Assembly: GCF_020782245.1 (NCBI RefSeq)
Contig: NZ_JAJGNP010000002.1
Coordinates: 62,001 to 126,000 of the forward strand
Direction: 5' to 3'
Length of the DNA stretch: 64,000 nucleotides
Source: Sphingobium soli
GTDB lineage: Bacteria > Pseudomonadota > Alphaproteobacteria > Sphingomonadales > Sphingomonadaceae
Positions 7,700-16,486 of the stretch are shown here, in pieces. The notes under the pieces are model-generated. The model did not search any database, had not been told where the DNA came from, and saw only the letters and a list, made by a program, of their open reading frames with translations. The translations under genes were made by a program, and so were the position numbers. Within the stretch, counting starts at the first letter, position 1. Each line of letters begins with the position of its first letter.

Positions 7700-9208
7700 T
7701 CACCGCTGGGAAATGAAGGCGCGAATATCGGCGCTCAATTTGCGCAGGTCGTCGGGGCGGACATACATCATGTGGCCGGCGTCATAATAATGATAGCGGA
7801 TGCGCGCGGGATCGAAACCGGTGCGGCTCATGGCATATTCGGCACCGAAGAAGGGCGTGGCGAAATCATACCAGCCCTGACCGACAAACACCTTTAACCC
7901 GCTATTTTCCCGCAGCGCTTTGCCAAGATACGGTGCGACGCTTGTGTAGACCTCGCTGGCCCGGCCATTTTTGCCCTCCAGTTTCCAGTCCCAGCCGCTG
8001 ACCCCTCCGATCGTCACATAAGAACGGTCGGTGCGATATTTCAGCGTGTCGCGGGCATAGCTGTTCATCGCGGCGGTATAGGCGCCGTCGATTGCGTAAA
8101 AGCTGGGATCGTTATCCGGCTCCTCGCCCGCCGCGTCATAATCCTTGCCGGTATAGCGGGTGTCGAGGCGGCCGATGCTGACTCCCTGGTCGCGTAGCAA
8201 TTCCTTGTAGAAGCGGCCGGGCGATACGCGCAGGTCGGCATGATCGACAAAGGTTTCGGAAAGCCCCGTCAGGCGGGAGAGTTCAGCGCGGACGCTCGCG
8301 CGCTCTTGCGGGGGCAACTGATTGCCCTTGAGCAAGGCGGCCGCATAGGGGCCGATGGCAAAGGCGCGCGCCTGCTGCGCGGCCTGCGCTACGGTGGCCG
8401 GCGGATTTCCCATTTTCTTGTGATACCAGGCGGTGGTCGCCATTGAAGGCAGATTGATGATGTAGGGCATCTCATTACCCTGGACTTCGGCCGTGGCCCC
8501 GAAGTCGAGGATGGTCGAGATCAGAATGATGCCGTTGACCGCGACATCATTATAGGTGCCTTCCAGTTCGTTGATGAGCGCCACCGATCGCGTCGTGCCG
8601 TAGCTTTCGCCGCCAATATATTTGGGCGAGGACCAGCGGCCATTGTCGTTCAGCCACAGGCGGATGAACTGGGCAATCGACTTGGCGTCAGCGGAGACGC
8701 CCCAATAATCCTTCGGGTCCTTGTCGCCAAGGGCGTGAGAAAAGCCGGTGCCGACAGGATCGATGAAGACAAGGTCGGTAACGTCGAGCAGGGATTCGGC
8801 ATTGTCGACCAGTGGATAGGGGGGCGCGCCATCATCCTGCGCGTCGGGGAGGACGACCCGCTTGGGACCAAAAGCGCCCATGTGCAGCCACAGCGAGCCT
8901 GAGCCGGGGCCGCCATTATAGAGGAAGGTGATCGGGCGGCTCCCGTCGCCGCCATCCTTAACGTAGGAGGTAGCAAAGATCGCGGCGAGCGGCTTGCCAT
9001 CCTTGTCCTTGAGGTAGGTTTCCCCGGTGGTCGCGGTATAGCTGATCGCCTTGCCGCCGAACACGCCCTTGTGCCGGGTCACCGAGACATTTGGGGCCGG
9101 AACAGGGGCTTCGGCTGCCTCGTCCTTTTTCTTCGGTTCGTCCTGGGCATGAGCGATGGTGGCGGAAAAGGCCAGCGCCAGGGCGGCGAGGCTGGACGTC
9201 AAACGCAT
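7700..9208 (-). CDS. Secreted serine carboxypeptidase-like protein (peptidase S10)
   Basis: The 502-residue protein starts with a signal peptide ending AHAQ, then a Lys/Glu-rich and Ala/Pro-rich linker. The S10 fold is indicated by FLYNGGPGSGSLW (oxyanion hole, about residues 96-107), GGESYGTTR with nucleophile Ser202, GWYDFATP with Asp448 and DAGHMMY with His479, in the correct order. It would act in the periplasm on peptides. It lies upstream of, and on the same strand as, the M20D hydrolase. The 360-bp region before it contains short tandem repeats and a terminator but no gene. Confidence 0.9.
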   Translation of the reverse strand: MRLTSSLAALALAFSATIAHAQDEPKKKDEAAEAPVPAPNVSVTRHKGVFGGKAISYTATTGETYLKDKDGKPLAAIFATSYVKDGGDGSRPITFLYNGGPGSGSLWLHMGAFGPKRVVLPDAQDDGAPPYPLVDNAESLLDVTDLVFIDPVGTGFSHALGDKDPKDYWGVSADAKSIAQFIRLWLNDNGRWSSPKYIGGESYGTTRSVALINELEGTYNDVAVNGIILISTILDFGATAEVQGNEMPYIINLPSMATTAWYHKKMGNPPATVAQAAQQARAFAIGPYAAALLKGNQLPPQERASVRAELSRLTGLSETFVDHADLRVSPGRFYKELLRDQGVSIGRLDTRYTGKDYDAAGEEPDNDPSFYAIDGAYTAAMNSYARDTLKYRTDRSYVTIGGVSGWDWKLEGKNGRASEVYTSVAPYLGKALRENSGLKVFVGQGWYDFATPFFGAEYAMSRTGFDPARIRYHYYDAGHMMYVRPDDLRKLSADIRAFISQR

Positions 9209-9267
9209 GATAATCCCCTTGTCTTATGTGCGTCTGGCTAGCGGAGGGCAGAGCCGGAGGGAAGAGG

Positions 9268-9295
9268 CGACGCGCCGGCGACGCGCCGGCGACGC
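9268..9295. repeat. 11-bp direct repeat, 2.5 copies
   Basis: The unit CGACGCGCCGG is repeated twice, followed by CGACG, just upstream of the S10 peptidase start. It is part of the 363-bp gene-free stretch 9209-9571. The remainder of that stretch holds a second tandem repeat (9335-9386) and a terminator (9474-9499). No coding frame there has a plausible product. Confidence 0.85.
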
Positions 9296-9334
9296 TATCG
9301 GGCAAAGTTCACGCGCTTTTCCAATTTTCGCGCG

Positions 9335-9386
9335 GAAGCGACCTCAAGGCGACGCCGAAGCGACCACAACGCGACCGCGAAGCGAC
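9335..9386. repeat. 22-bp tandem repeat, about 2.4 copies
   Basis: Units at 9335-9356 and 9357-9378 both begin GAAGCGACC and contain a second GCGAC at the same offset; a third copy is cut after GAAGCGAC at 9386. The two full copies differ at several positions in the middle and at their 3' ends. The function is unknown. GCGAC is also the core of the neighbouring 11-bp repeat. Confidence 0.8.
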
Positions 9387-9473
9387 AGGGGGGCAGGACG
9401 GCGCGGGCGGCTATGAACAGGAACAGGGCGCGCGTGAATGACCGGGACCGGCATCCCGAAGGGTAGATCAGGT

Positions 9474-9499
9474 AAAATCCTATTTTGGAAGGATTTTTT
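9474..9499. terminator. Bidirectional Rho-independent terminator after bdhA
   Basis: AAAATCC (9474-9480) pairs with GGATTTT (9491-9497), flanked by T-runs in both directions. Read on the minus strand it lies about 70 bp after the stop of the 3-hydroxybutyrate dehydrogenase gene and would end that operon. Confidence 0.6.
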
Positions 9500-9570
9500 G
9501 CGAACCGGGCGCTACCCTGCCGGCAAGCGGAGAGCGGGACCCTGGCGCTAGGCCGGGGGCCCGCCTGACC

Positions 9571-10362
9571 TTATTGCGCGGTCCAGCCGCCATCGATGGA
9601 CAGGTTGGCGCCGGTGACTTGCGCGGCGGCGTCGCTGCACAGGTAGAGGGCGGTGGCGGCGACCTGTTCTGCCGTCACGAATTCCTTGGTCGGCTGGCCG
9701 GCCAGCAGCACGTCGTTCATGACCTGCTCGCGCGTCATGTTCCGCGCCTTCATCGTGTCGGGGATCTGGTTTTCAACCAGCGGCGTCCAGACATAGCCGG
9801 GCGAAATGCAATTGGCGGTGACGCCGAAGGTCGCCACTTCCAGCGCCACCGTCTTGGTGAAGCCCGCAAGGCCGTGCTTGGCGGTCACATAGGCGCTTTT
9901 ATAGGGGGAGGCGACCAGCGAATGAGCGGACGCCGTCTGGATGATGCGACCCCATTTCCTGTCCTTCATATAGGGCACGGCAAGGCGCGTCGTATGAAAG
10001 GCGGCGTTGAGGTTGAGCGCGATGATGAGGTCCCATTTGTCGAGCGGAAACTCCTCGACCGGCGCGACATGCTGCATGCCGGCATTGTTGATGAGGATAT
10101 CCACCCCGCCAAAGGCGTCGGCGGCGTCCTTCATCATCGCCTCGATCTGGTCGACCTTGGTCAGGTCATGGCCCGAATAGAGCGCCTTGGCGCCGGAGAG
10201 GCTTTCAAGGCCCTGGCGTTCCTTTTCGATCGCATCCGCGTCGCCGAAACCGTTGATGACGATATTTGCGCCTTCCCCGGCCAGCGCCTTGGCATAGGCA
10301 AGGCCGATGCCGGAGGTCGATCCGGTGATCAGCGCCGTCTTGCCCGTGAGGAACTTGCTCAT
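9571..10362 (-). CDS. bdhA: 3-hydroxybutyrate dehydrogenase (SDR family)
   Basis: This 263-residue NAD-dependent enzyme interconverts (R)-3-hydroxybutyrate and acetoacetate in polyhydroxybutyrate breakdown. The cofactor motif TGSTSGIG is at residues 13-20, INNAG at 91-95 and the catalytic Ser145, Tyr158 and Lys162 are in place. The segment NNAGMQHVAPVEEFP is characteristic of the BdhA subgroup. The start at 10362 overlaps the stop of the patatin-like gene, so the two are translationally coupled. This pairing recurs in alphaproteobacteria. Length and ending (SIDGGWTAQ) are normal. Confidence 0.93.
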   Translation of the reverse strand: MSKFLTGKTALITGSTSGIGLAYAKALAGEGANIVINGFGDADAIEKERQGLESLSGAKALYSGHDLTKVDQIEAMMKDAADAFGGVDILINNAGMQHVAPVEEFPLDKWDLIIALNLNAAFHTTRLAVPYMKDRKWGRIIQTASAHSLVASPYKSAYVTAKHGLAGFTKTVALEVATFGVTANCISPGYVWTPLVENQIPDTMKARNMTREQVMNDVLLAGQPTKEFVTAEQVAATALYLCSDAAAQVTGANLSIDGGWTAQ

Positions 10363-11552
10363 GCGGTTTTCTCCTTCAGATGATCGGGTGCGTCGAGATC
10401 GAAGGTCGCGCTTTTGCCGTCGAGGATGTTGCGGGCGATGAGATCGCCCTTGTGCATGACTTCCTCCACCGCCTCGCGGCCCTGGCTCCAATGGTCGAGC
10501 ATGGTCGAGCGGGAAAATTCGAAATCCTTGGCGCCGCTTTCCCAGTTGCGCGACCGGTAGATGAGGTGGACGATGTTGACCGACCCCTGGTCCAGGCATT
10601 GGCGCAGGGATTGGGCCTCGGACGAATTCTGAAGGTCGGGCGGTAACTTCTTGAGCAGCGCCTCAATCGCGCCATGTTCGCGGCGCAGGCGCAGATACTG
10701 GTCCGTCACCTGGCGGGTTCGGCTGCTATACTGAATGTCTTTCATGCGCGAATAGACATCGGTCATCTGGCGCGGCATCGGCCCTTCGGCGGGGAAGAGA
10801 TCGACCTGGAAGACCAGCATGTCTTCTGTCTGGTGCGTCAGGACATGGGCCAGCGGGGTGTTGGAAACGATGCCGCCGTCCCAGTACCAGCGCCCGTCAA
10901 TCTCGATCGGCGGCAGGCCGGGCGGCAGCGCGCCAGACGCCATGATATGCCGCGCGTCGATCCGGGTGTTGCCGCCAGGTCCGCGTGTGTCCCAATAGGC
11001 GAAATTGCCGCTTTCGACATCCACCGCGCCGACCGACAGGCGCACCGGGCCGTCATTGAGCAGGTCCCAGTCGACACAGCTGTCGAGCATGTCCTTGAGC
11101 GGCGCGCTGTCATAGAAGCTGATCGCGCCGGGCGATCCTTCGGGCATCAGCGTGGCCGGCCAGAGGCGCGGGCGGAACATGCCGGGCACGCCGAAGCTGG
11201 CGACGGTGGCGGCGGCGCCCAAATGCGCGACTTCGCGGATCTGGTCGATTTCGGGCAGGATCATATTGGGTATGCCGCCCGACACGGTGTACCAGAATTT
11301 CTTGAGGCGGCTGAGCCGGCGATGCGGCTCATTGCCCGCGATGATCGCGGCGTTGACCGCGCCGATCGAAATGCCCGCGACCCAGCTGATGTCGATGCCC
11401 AGTTCGTCGAGCCGTTCAAATACCCCGGACTGGAATGAGCCAAGCGCGCCGCCGCCTTGAAGCAACAGCGCGACTTCGCGGGGAAGCGAGAGCGAGGTGC
11501 GCGCGCGCCGGTGCGGACGGTGCTGTGAAGCCGTAGGTTCAATGTCTGCCAT
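10359..11552 (-). CDS. Patatin-like phospholipase with DUF3734-type C-terminus
   Basis: The 397-residue enzyme carries the patatin oxyanion loop GGGALGSF (33-40), the nucleophile motif GISIG with Ser62, and DGG with Asp225, a Ser-Asp dyad. No signal peptide is visible, so a cytoplasmic or membrane-surface role in lipid or PHB-granule turnover is likely. The remaining about 150 residues are the C-terminal extension usual for the bacterial subgroup found beside bdhA. ATG 11552 is preferred over the in-frame ATG 11573, but the evidence is slight. It is the first gene of a two-gene operon with bdhA. Confidence 0.9.
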   Translation of the reverse strand: MADIEPTASQHRPHRRARTSLSLPREVALLLQGGGALGSFQSGVFERLDELGIDISWVAGISIGAVNAAIIAGNEPHRRLSRLKKFWYTVSGGIPNMILPEIDQIREVAHLGAAATVASFGVPGMFRPRLWPATLMPEGSPGAISFYDSAPLKDMLDSCVDWDLLNDGPVRLSVGAVDVESGNFAYWDTRGPGGNTRIDARHIMASGALPPGLPPIEIDGRWYWDGGIVSNTPLAHVLTHQTEDMLVFQVDLFPAEGPMPRQMTDVYSRMKDIQYSSRTRQVTDQYLRLRREHGAIEALLKKLPPDLQNSSEAQSLRQCLDQGSVNIVHLIYRSRNWESGAKDFEFSRSTMLDHWSQGREAVEEVMHKGDLIARNILDGKSATFDLDAPDHLKEKTA

Positions 11553-11699
11553 GTCGCAGTGCAATATAGGCATTGTCGCGCGCGTTCCAACTCAATGTCT
11601 CGCAAGAATGCAGGCCGTTGGCGCAACCTTCCCGATTACCGGCGGTTTTCGCGCCACGATGAATCGCGTAGGAACGGCGCGGGCAACAGGGAGGACGCG

Positions 11700-12572
11700 A
11701 TGCGGCTGGACGACGAACAGGAAAGCAGCCATTTCGAGGTGCAGGACGGGCGCGGCGGCGGTGGATTTGGCGGCGGCGGGCTGGGTATGCTGCTGCCGCT
11801 GATCGGCAGCCGGTTCGGATGCGGCGGCATCGTGGTGGTGCTGGTGATCATGGTCGTCATGGGGATGAATCCGCTCAGCCTGCTGGGTGGCGGCGGCGGT
11901 GGCCAGTCAGTCCAGACGGAGCGGCCGTCGAGCGCAGAGTTGAGCGACGTGCAGCGCACCTCGCTCAAGGTGCTGGGGTCGACCGAGCGCCGCTGGACCG
12001 AGATTTTCCGGGCGCAGGGGCAGAATTATCCGCCGCCCACGCTCGTCTTCTACAGCCAGAACGGGCAGTCGGGTTGCGGCGCAGCAATGTCGGCCATGGG
12101 GCCGTTCTACTGCCCGGCCGACCAGCGCATCTACCTCGACACTGATTTCTTCCGCGAGATGGAAACGCGGTTCAACGCGCCGGGCGATTTCCCCATCGGC
12201 TATATCATCGCGCATGAAGTGGGCCATCATATCCAGACCATCACCGGCGAGGCCGACCGCATCCGCAAGGCGCAGCAGCGCGCATCGGAGGCGCAGGGCA
12301 ACGCCCTTCAGGTGAAGATGGAATTGCAGGCGGATTGTTATGCCGGCGTGTGGGCGGCGCGGGATGACAATCTGATGGAGCCGGGCGATCTGGAAGAAGG
12401 ATTGCGCGCGGCGGAGGCGATCGGCGACGACACGTTGCAGAAAGCGGCCGGGCGGCGGCCCGTGCCCGAAAGCTTCACCCATGGGTCGAGCGCCCAGCGA
12501 ATGGAGTGGCTGCGCAAGGGGTTGGATACAGGCGACCCGGCGCAATGCGACACATTTGGTGGTTCGATTTGA
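11700..12572 (+). CDS. Neutral zinc metallopeptidase (YpfJ/Zn_peptidase family)
   Basis: This is a 290-residue single-pass membrane protein. A Gly-rich N-terminus, a hydrophobic segment at about 41-56 (CGGIVVVLVIMVVMGM) and a second Gly run precede a C-terminal protease domain. The zinc motif HEVGHH begins at about residue 172, with a downstream acidic segment (ELQADCYAGVWA) completing the site in this family. The start is clear: GGGAGG lies 5 bases before ATG 11700. The biological substrate of YpfJ-type proteins is not established. It is divergent from the patatin gene and stands alone. Confidence 0.9.
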   Translation: MRLDDEQESSHFEVQDGRGGGGFGGGGLGMLLPLIGSRFGCGGIVVVLVIMVVMGMNPLSLLGGGGGGQSVQTERPSSAELSDVQRTSLKVLGSTERRWTEIFRAQGQNYPPPTLVFYSQNGQSGCGAAMSAMGPFYCPADQRIYLDTDFFREMETRFNAPGDFPIGYIIAHEVGHHIQTITGEADRIRKAQQRASEAQGNALQVKMELQADCYAGVWAARDDNLMEPGDLEEGLRAAEAIGDDTLQKAAGRRPVPESFTHGSSAQRMEWLRKGLDTGDPAQCDTFGGSI

Positions 12573-12621
12573 GGGGAAGAGGTGGCTTGCCCCAACAGCT
12601 GCCAAGTGCCGGATCGTCGCG

Positions 12622-12987
12622 TCAAAATTCGGCGTTCGGCGATCCCGGTGGGGCCTGCTGCGGGGTAGAATAGGGGTTGGCTCCGCCATTGGTCGACGGG
12701 GGCGGTTGGGGCAATCCCTGGCCCGGCGAGAGCATGGGCTGCCCCGCGCCGGGAAGCGGCTCGCCCGCTGCGGGCATAGGAGGCGCGAAGTCTGTGGGAG
12801 GCGGGGAGGGTGCGGGAACCGCTGGCGCGGCATTGGGCGCGACGAGCGGCGCAGGGGCGGGGGTGGCGGGTGTCGCGGGCGGCTGGTCCTGCACGCCCGA
12901 TGGCGGGGCAGGCAAGAAGTTCTGCACGGCCATGACGATCACGGGTGCAGCAACTAGGGTCGCGATGGCGAAACTGCGATACATCAT
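12622..12987 (-). CDS. Proline/alanine-rich secreted or anchored protein
   Basis: The protein has 121 residues. An N-terminal hydrophobic stretch (SFAIATLVAAPVIVMAV) is followed almost entirely by Pro, Ala and Gly segments ending in YSTPQQAPPGSPNAEF. No domain is recognisable. Such proteins are often periplasmic spacers, but composition is the only guide. The minus-strand frame is chosen over an overlapping plus-strand frame because only it has a signal-like N-terminus. ATG 12987 and 12984 are adjacent alternatives. Confidence 0.5.
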   Translation of the reverse strand: MMYRSFAIATLVAAPVIVMAVQNFLPAPPSGVQDQPPATPATPAPAPLVAPNAAPAVPAPSPPPTDFAPPMPAAGEPLPGAGQPMLSPGQGLPQPPPSTNGGANPYSTPQQAPPGSPNAEF

Positions 12988-13061
12988 GGCGACATCACTC
13001 CGGTCCTAATGCCCGAACGTCACGCCATCATACGCCCCTACCCGTGAACAAAAACTTAATC

Positions 13062-13253
13062 TTAATGTCGATCAAGTTTTCCAAGCAAATCCATCATATC
13101 GTCGGGCAAGCCATCGCGAGGCGGCACGTATGTGGAACGCAGCGCTTTTCCTACCCCTTCATAGGGCGCGGGAAGGCCAACGGTGACAATACGGCCAAGT
13201 TCGCCGTCTCGCCCCAACGCTGGTTGGCCAGTCATTTTGCGTTGCATCTCCAT
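13062..13253 (-). CDS. NepR-like anti-sigma factor
   Basis: Up to 63 residues; starts at 13253, 13247 or 13235 are possible. The C-terminal part GVGKALRSTYVPPRDGLPDD followed by MMDLLGKLD matches the NepR helix pair pattern (G-x-x-LR-x-x-Y, then a short linker, [IL]PDDM-x-DLL-x-x-LD). NepR binds the extracytoplasmic sigma factor EcfG and is removed by phosphorylated PhyR in the alphaproteobacterial general stress response. Neither phyR nor ecfG is adjacent: the gene stands between the Pro-rich protein and the divergent glnE. It could be a second, unlinked NepR copy. The assignment rests on motif match alone. Confidence 0.65.
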   Translation of the reverse strand: MEMQRKMTGQPALGRDGELGRIVTVGLPAPYEGVGKALRSTYVPPRDGLPDDMMDLLGKLDRH

Positions 13254-13334
13254 GGGGGGGAAACGGGCGAGGCGCGCAAAAGTTTCTGGAATTCATCGCC
13301 TTTGCGCGCGATAGCCCGGCTCGATAAGGAGAAG

Positions 13335-16025
13335 ATGGTGTCGAACTGGCCACAAATCGAGGCGCGTATCTGCGCGCATTCGCCATTTCTGGCGCGGGCG
13401 ATGGAGCGCTATCCCACCGTGGCGGCGCAGATGGCGCAAGGGGATATGGACGGGGCTCTGGCGGCTGCCCATGCCGCCGCCGATCCGCAGGACGGAGTCG
13501 CGCGATCCCTGCGGCGGCGGCGCGGGGCGATCGCGCTCGCGGTGGCGGGCGCGGACCTGTCTGGCGCGTGGGACCTGGATCGGGTGACGCGCACGCTGTC
13601 GGATTTTGCCGATCAAGCGCTGGAGGAAGCCATCGCGGCGGCGATGCAGGAACGCTATCCCGATGCCGACCATAGGGGCTTCGTCGTGCTTGCGCTGGGA
13701 AAGCATGGCAGCCGCGAACTCAATTATTCATCCGATATCGATCCAATATTGCTCTACGACCCCGCTACCCTGCCGCATGGCGCGCGGGAGGATGTGGCGG
13801 ACGCCGCGGTGCGGATCGGCCGACGGGTCAGCGAATTGCTCAATGCGCGGGACGGCGATGGCTACGTCTTTCGCGTCGATCTGCGCTTGCGCCCATCGCC
13901 CGAGGCGACGCCGATCGCGCTGCCGGTGGACGCGGCGATCGGCTATTATGAATCGACGGCCCTGGGATGGGAGCAGGCCGCCTTCATCCGCGCGCGGGCA
14001 GCGGCCGGGGACAGGGCGCTGGGGGAGGATTTCCTGCGCCAGATTCGCCCGTTCGTCTGGCGCCGCAGCCTGGACTTCGGCGCGATCGACGCCATCGTCG
14101 ATATTTCCCGCCGCATCCGCGACCATTATGCGCAGGGGCAGGCCTTCGGGCCGGGCTATGACTTGAAGCGCGGGCGCGGCGGCATACGCGAAGTCGAGTT
14201 TTTCGCACAGGTGCATCAGCTGATCCATGGCGGGCGCGACCCGTCGCTGCGCTCGGGCAATAGCCGCGAGGCGCTGCGTGCGCTGGCCGAGGCCGGGGTG
14301 ATCGAGCCGGAGGTCGCGACGCGGCTGGACGAAGCCTATGTCCTGCTGCGCACGATCGAGCACCGGTTGCAGATGGTGGAGGACCGCCAGACGCATGAAT
14401 TGCCGCCGACGATGGCCGGGGTCGATAATGTCGCACGGCTGCACGGGCTGGAGGATGGCGCGGCGATGCTGGAGTTGCTGCGGCCGCAGGTGGAATGGGT
14501 CGGGCGCAATTATGACCGGCTGAGCCCGGACAGCGACGACACGTCCATGTCGCAGGACGGAGACAAGCTGAAGGCGCAGCTGACCGACATGGGTTTCGCC
14601 GATCCTGACACGCCGCTCGCGCGGATCGGTCGCTGGCGCGGCGGCGCGGTGCGGGCATTGCGCAGCGCGGCCTCTCGCGAGGCGCTGGAGCAGTTGCTGC
14701 CGGGGCTGATGCGCGCGCTGGCGCAGGCGCCCGACCCGACCCGCGCGCTCAACCGGCTGGACGACATGATCGGTCGCCTGCCGAGCGCGATCAATTTCTT
14801 CAAGCTGCTGGCGGCGCGCCCGGCGCTGGTGGAATTGCTGGCGGAGGTGTTGAGCCACGCGCCGACGCTGGCCGACGCGCTGGGACGACGAGCGGAATTG
14901 CTGGACGGGCTGATCGACGCAAGCGCCTTTGATCCGCCGCCGCCGGTGCCGCAACTGGCGGTGCAATTGTCCGCGCTGGAGCCGGGCGAGGATTATCAGA
15001 TGCTGCTCGACCGGGTGCGGCAGAAGGTCGGCGACCGGCGCTTTGCCCTGGGCGTGCAGATCATCCGGGGCGGCGACCCGATCGAAGCGGGGCGGGGCTA
15101 TGGCCGCGTCGCGCTGGCGGCGATCGAGGCGCTCAGCGCGGCGACGGTCGCCGAGTTCGAGGCGGCGCATGGCAAGGTGCCGGGCGGCGAGTTGCTGATC
15201 CTGGCGCTGGGGCGGCTTGGTGGCGGGGTGTTGACGCACGCGTCGGACCTGGACCTGGTCTATCTGTTCACTGGGGATTTCCTGGCCGAATCCGATGGTC
15301 CCAAGCCTTTGGGCGCGACGCAATATTTCAACCGGTTGGGGCAGCGGATCACGAACGCGCTGTCGGTGCACACAGCGTCGGGGCCGCTTTACGAAGTTGA
15401 TACGCGGCTGCGGCCATCGGGCGCGCAGGGGCTGCTGGCGGTCAGCCTGGACAGTTTCGCCCGCTATCAGCGCGAGGACGCCTGGACCTGGGAGCATCTG
15501 GCGCTCACGCGGGCGCGGCCGGTCTTTGGTTCGGCGCAGGCGCGCGCGGCGCTGGACGCAGTGCTCAAGCAGACGCTGGAGCGGCCGCGCGACACGGAGG
15601 AACTGACGCGGCAGGCGGTCAAGATGCGCGGCGACATCGCCCGCCACAAGCCGCCCGCCAGCGACATGGACGTCAAGCTGGTGCCCGGCGGCCTTGTTGA
15701 CCTGGAATTTCTGATCCATGTCAGCCAGTTTCGCCACGGCATGGCGTTCGATCCCGACCTGTCGGTTGCGCTGTCGCAATTGGTGGAGGCGGGGCATCTG
15801 CCCGCCGCGCTGATCGAGGCGCATGACCTCATCACCCGTTATCTCGTCGTGTCGCGATTGGTGTCGCCTGGATCGACCGAGCCGCCCGAAGCGACGCGGT
15901 CGCTGGTGGCGCGCGCCTGCGGCCAGGCGGATTGGGATGCGCTGCTTGCAAGCTATGCCAAGGCGCGGCAATGCGTGGGCGACACATGGGCGGCGATCGC
16001 CGCGCCCTATCAGGAGGACGCATGA
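13335..16025 (+). CDS. glnE: Bifunctional glutamine synthetase adenylyltransferase/deadenylase
   Basis: The 896-residue enzyme adenylylates and deadenylylates glutamine synthetase in response to nitrogen status, together with PII. Two nucleotidyltransferase domains are visible: an N-terminal one with LGKHGSRELNYSSDIDPI and a C-terminal one with LGRLGGGVLTHASDLDLVYL. Each has the G-S/T-x-D-x-D pattern of the family. The long frame extends to 12945, but AAGGAG just before ATG 13335 and the similarity boundary fix the start there. The stop overlaps the start of bcp (ATGATG at 16022), so glnE, bcp and the DUF455 gene form one operon. Confidence 0.95.
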   Translation: MVSNWPQIEARICAHSPFLARAMERYPTVAAQMAQGDMDGALAAAHAAADPQDGVARSLRRRRGAIALAVAGADLSGAWDLDRVTRTLSDFADQALEEAIAAAMQERYPDADHRGFVVLALGKHGSRELNYSSDIDPILLYDPATLPHGAREDVADAAVRIGRRVSELLNARDGDGYVFRVDLRLRPSPEATPIALPVDAAIGYYESTALGWEQAAFIRARAAAGDRALGEDFLRQIRPFVWRRSLDFGAIDAIVDISRRIRDHYAQGQAFGPGYDLKRGRGGIREVEFFAQVHQLIHGGRDPSLRSGNSREALRALAEAGVIEPEVATRLDEAYVLLRTIEHRLQMVEDRQTHELPPTMAGVDNVARLHGLEDGAAMLELLRPQVEWVGRNYDRLSPDSDDTSMSQDGDKLKAQLTDMGFADPDTPLARIGRWRGGAVRALRSAASREALEQLLPGLMRALAQAPDPTRALNRLDDMIGRLPSAINFFKLLAARPALVELLAEVLSHAPTLADALGRRAELLDGLIDASAFDPPPPVPQLAVQLSALEPGEDYQMLLDRVRQKVGDRRFALGVQIIRGGDPIEAGRGYGRVALAAIEALSAATVAEFEAAHGKVPGGELLILALGRLGGGVLTHASDLDLVYLFTGDFLAESDGPKPLGATQYFNRLGQRITNALSVHTASGPLYEVDTRLRPSGAQGLLAVSLDSFARYQREDAWTWEHLALTRARPVFGSAQARAALDAVLKQTLERPRDTEELTRQAVKMRGDIARHKPPASDMDVKLVPGGLVDLEFLIHVSQFRHGMAFDPDLSVALSQLVEAGHLPAALIEAHDLITRYLVVSRLVSPGSTEPPEATRSLVARACGQADWDALLASYAKARQCVGDTWAAIAAPYQEDA

Positions 16026-16486
16026 TGCTGGAGCCAGGGGACGCCATTCCCGCAGTGACGCTGATGGATATGGAGGGCGTGGAGTTCGCGCTGGACCATT
16101 ATAGCGGCAAGCCGCTGGTGGTGTATTTCTATCCCAAGGCCGATACGCCCGGATGCACCAATGAGGCAAAGGACTTCACCGCGCTTGCGGATGAATATGC
16201 CGCCGCCGGCGTGCCGGTGATCGGCATTTCCCGCGACAAGCCGGCCAAGCTTAAGAAATTTTCCGAAAAATATGGGCTGAGCGTCATATTGGCCTCGGAC
16301 GAACCGGGCGACGCCTGCGCGGCGTTCGGCACCTGGGTCGAAAAATCCCTGTATGGCCGCACCTATATGGGGATTGAGCGAGCGACCTTCCTGTTCGGCG
16401 CCCAAGGAAAGGTGCAGCGGATCTGGCGCAAGGTGAAGGTGAAGGGCCACGCGGCCGAAGTGCTGGAGGCGGCAAGGGCGCTTTGA
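16022..16486 (+). CDS. bcp: Peroxiredoxin, Bcp/PrxQ type
   Basis: This 154-residue thiol peroxidase reduces hydroperoxides with electrons from thioredoxin. The peroxidatic cysteine is in KADTPGCTNEAKDF (Cys45). The resolving cysteine usually five residues later is a Lys; the only other Cys, at residue 99 (EPGDACAAF), could take that role. WVEKSLYGRTYMGIERATFL is the conserved substrate-pocket and dimer region. The start overlaps the glnE stop and the stop overlaps the TTG start of the DUF455 gene. Confidence 0.92.
   Translation: MMLEPGDAIPAVTLMDMEGVEFALDHYSGKPLVVYFYPKADTPGCTNEAKDFTALADEYAAAGVPVIGISRDKPAKLKKFSEKYGLSVILASDEPGDACAAFGTWVEKSLYGRTYMGIERATFLFGAQGKVQRIWRKVKVKGHAAEVLEAARAL

Noticed and set aside
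12945..13334. N-terminal extension of glnE
   Set aside because: It is in frame but not GlnE-like and overlaps the NepR-like gene on the other strand; AAGGAG before ATG 13335 marks the proper start.
13728..16169. 813-residue open frame opposite glnE
   Set aside because: It is antisense to a complete, well-conserved glnE, is rich in Arg, Gln, His and Pro, and has no domain. GC-rich codon structure keeps the opposite frame open.
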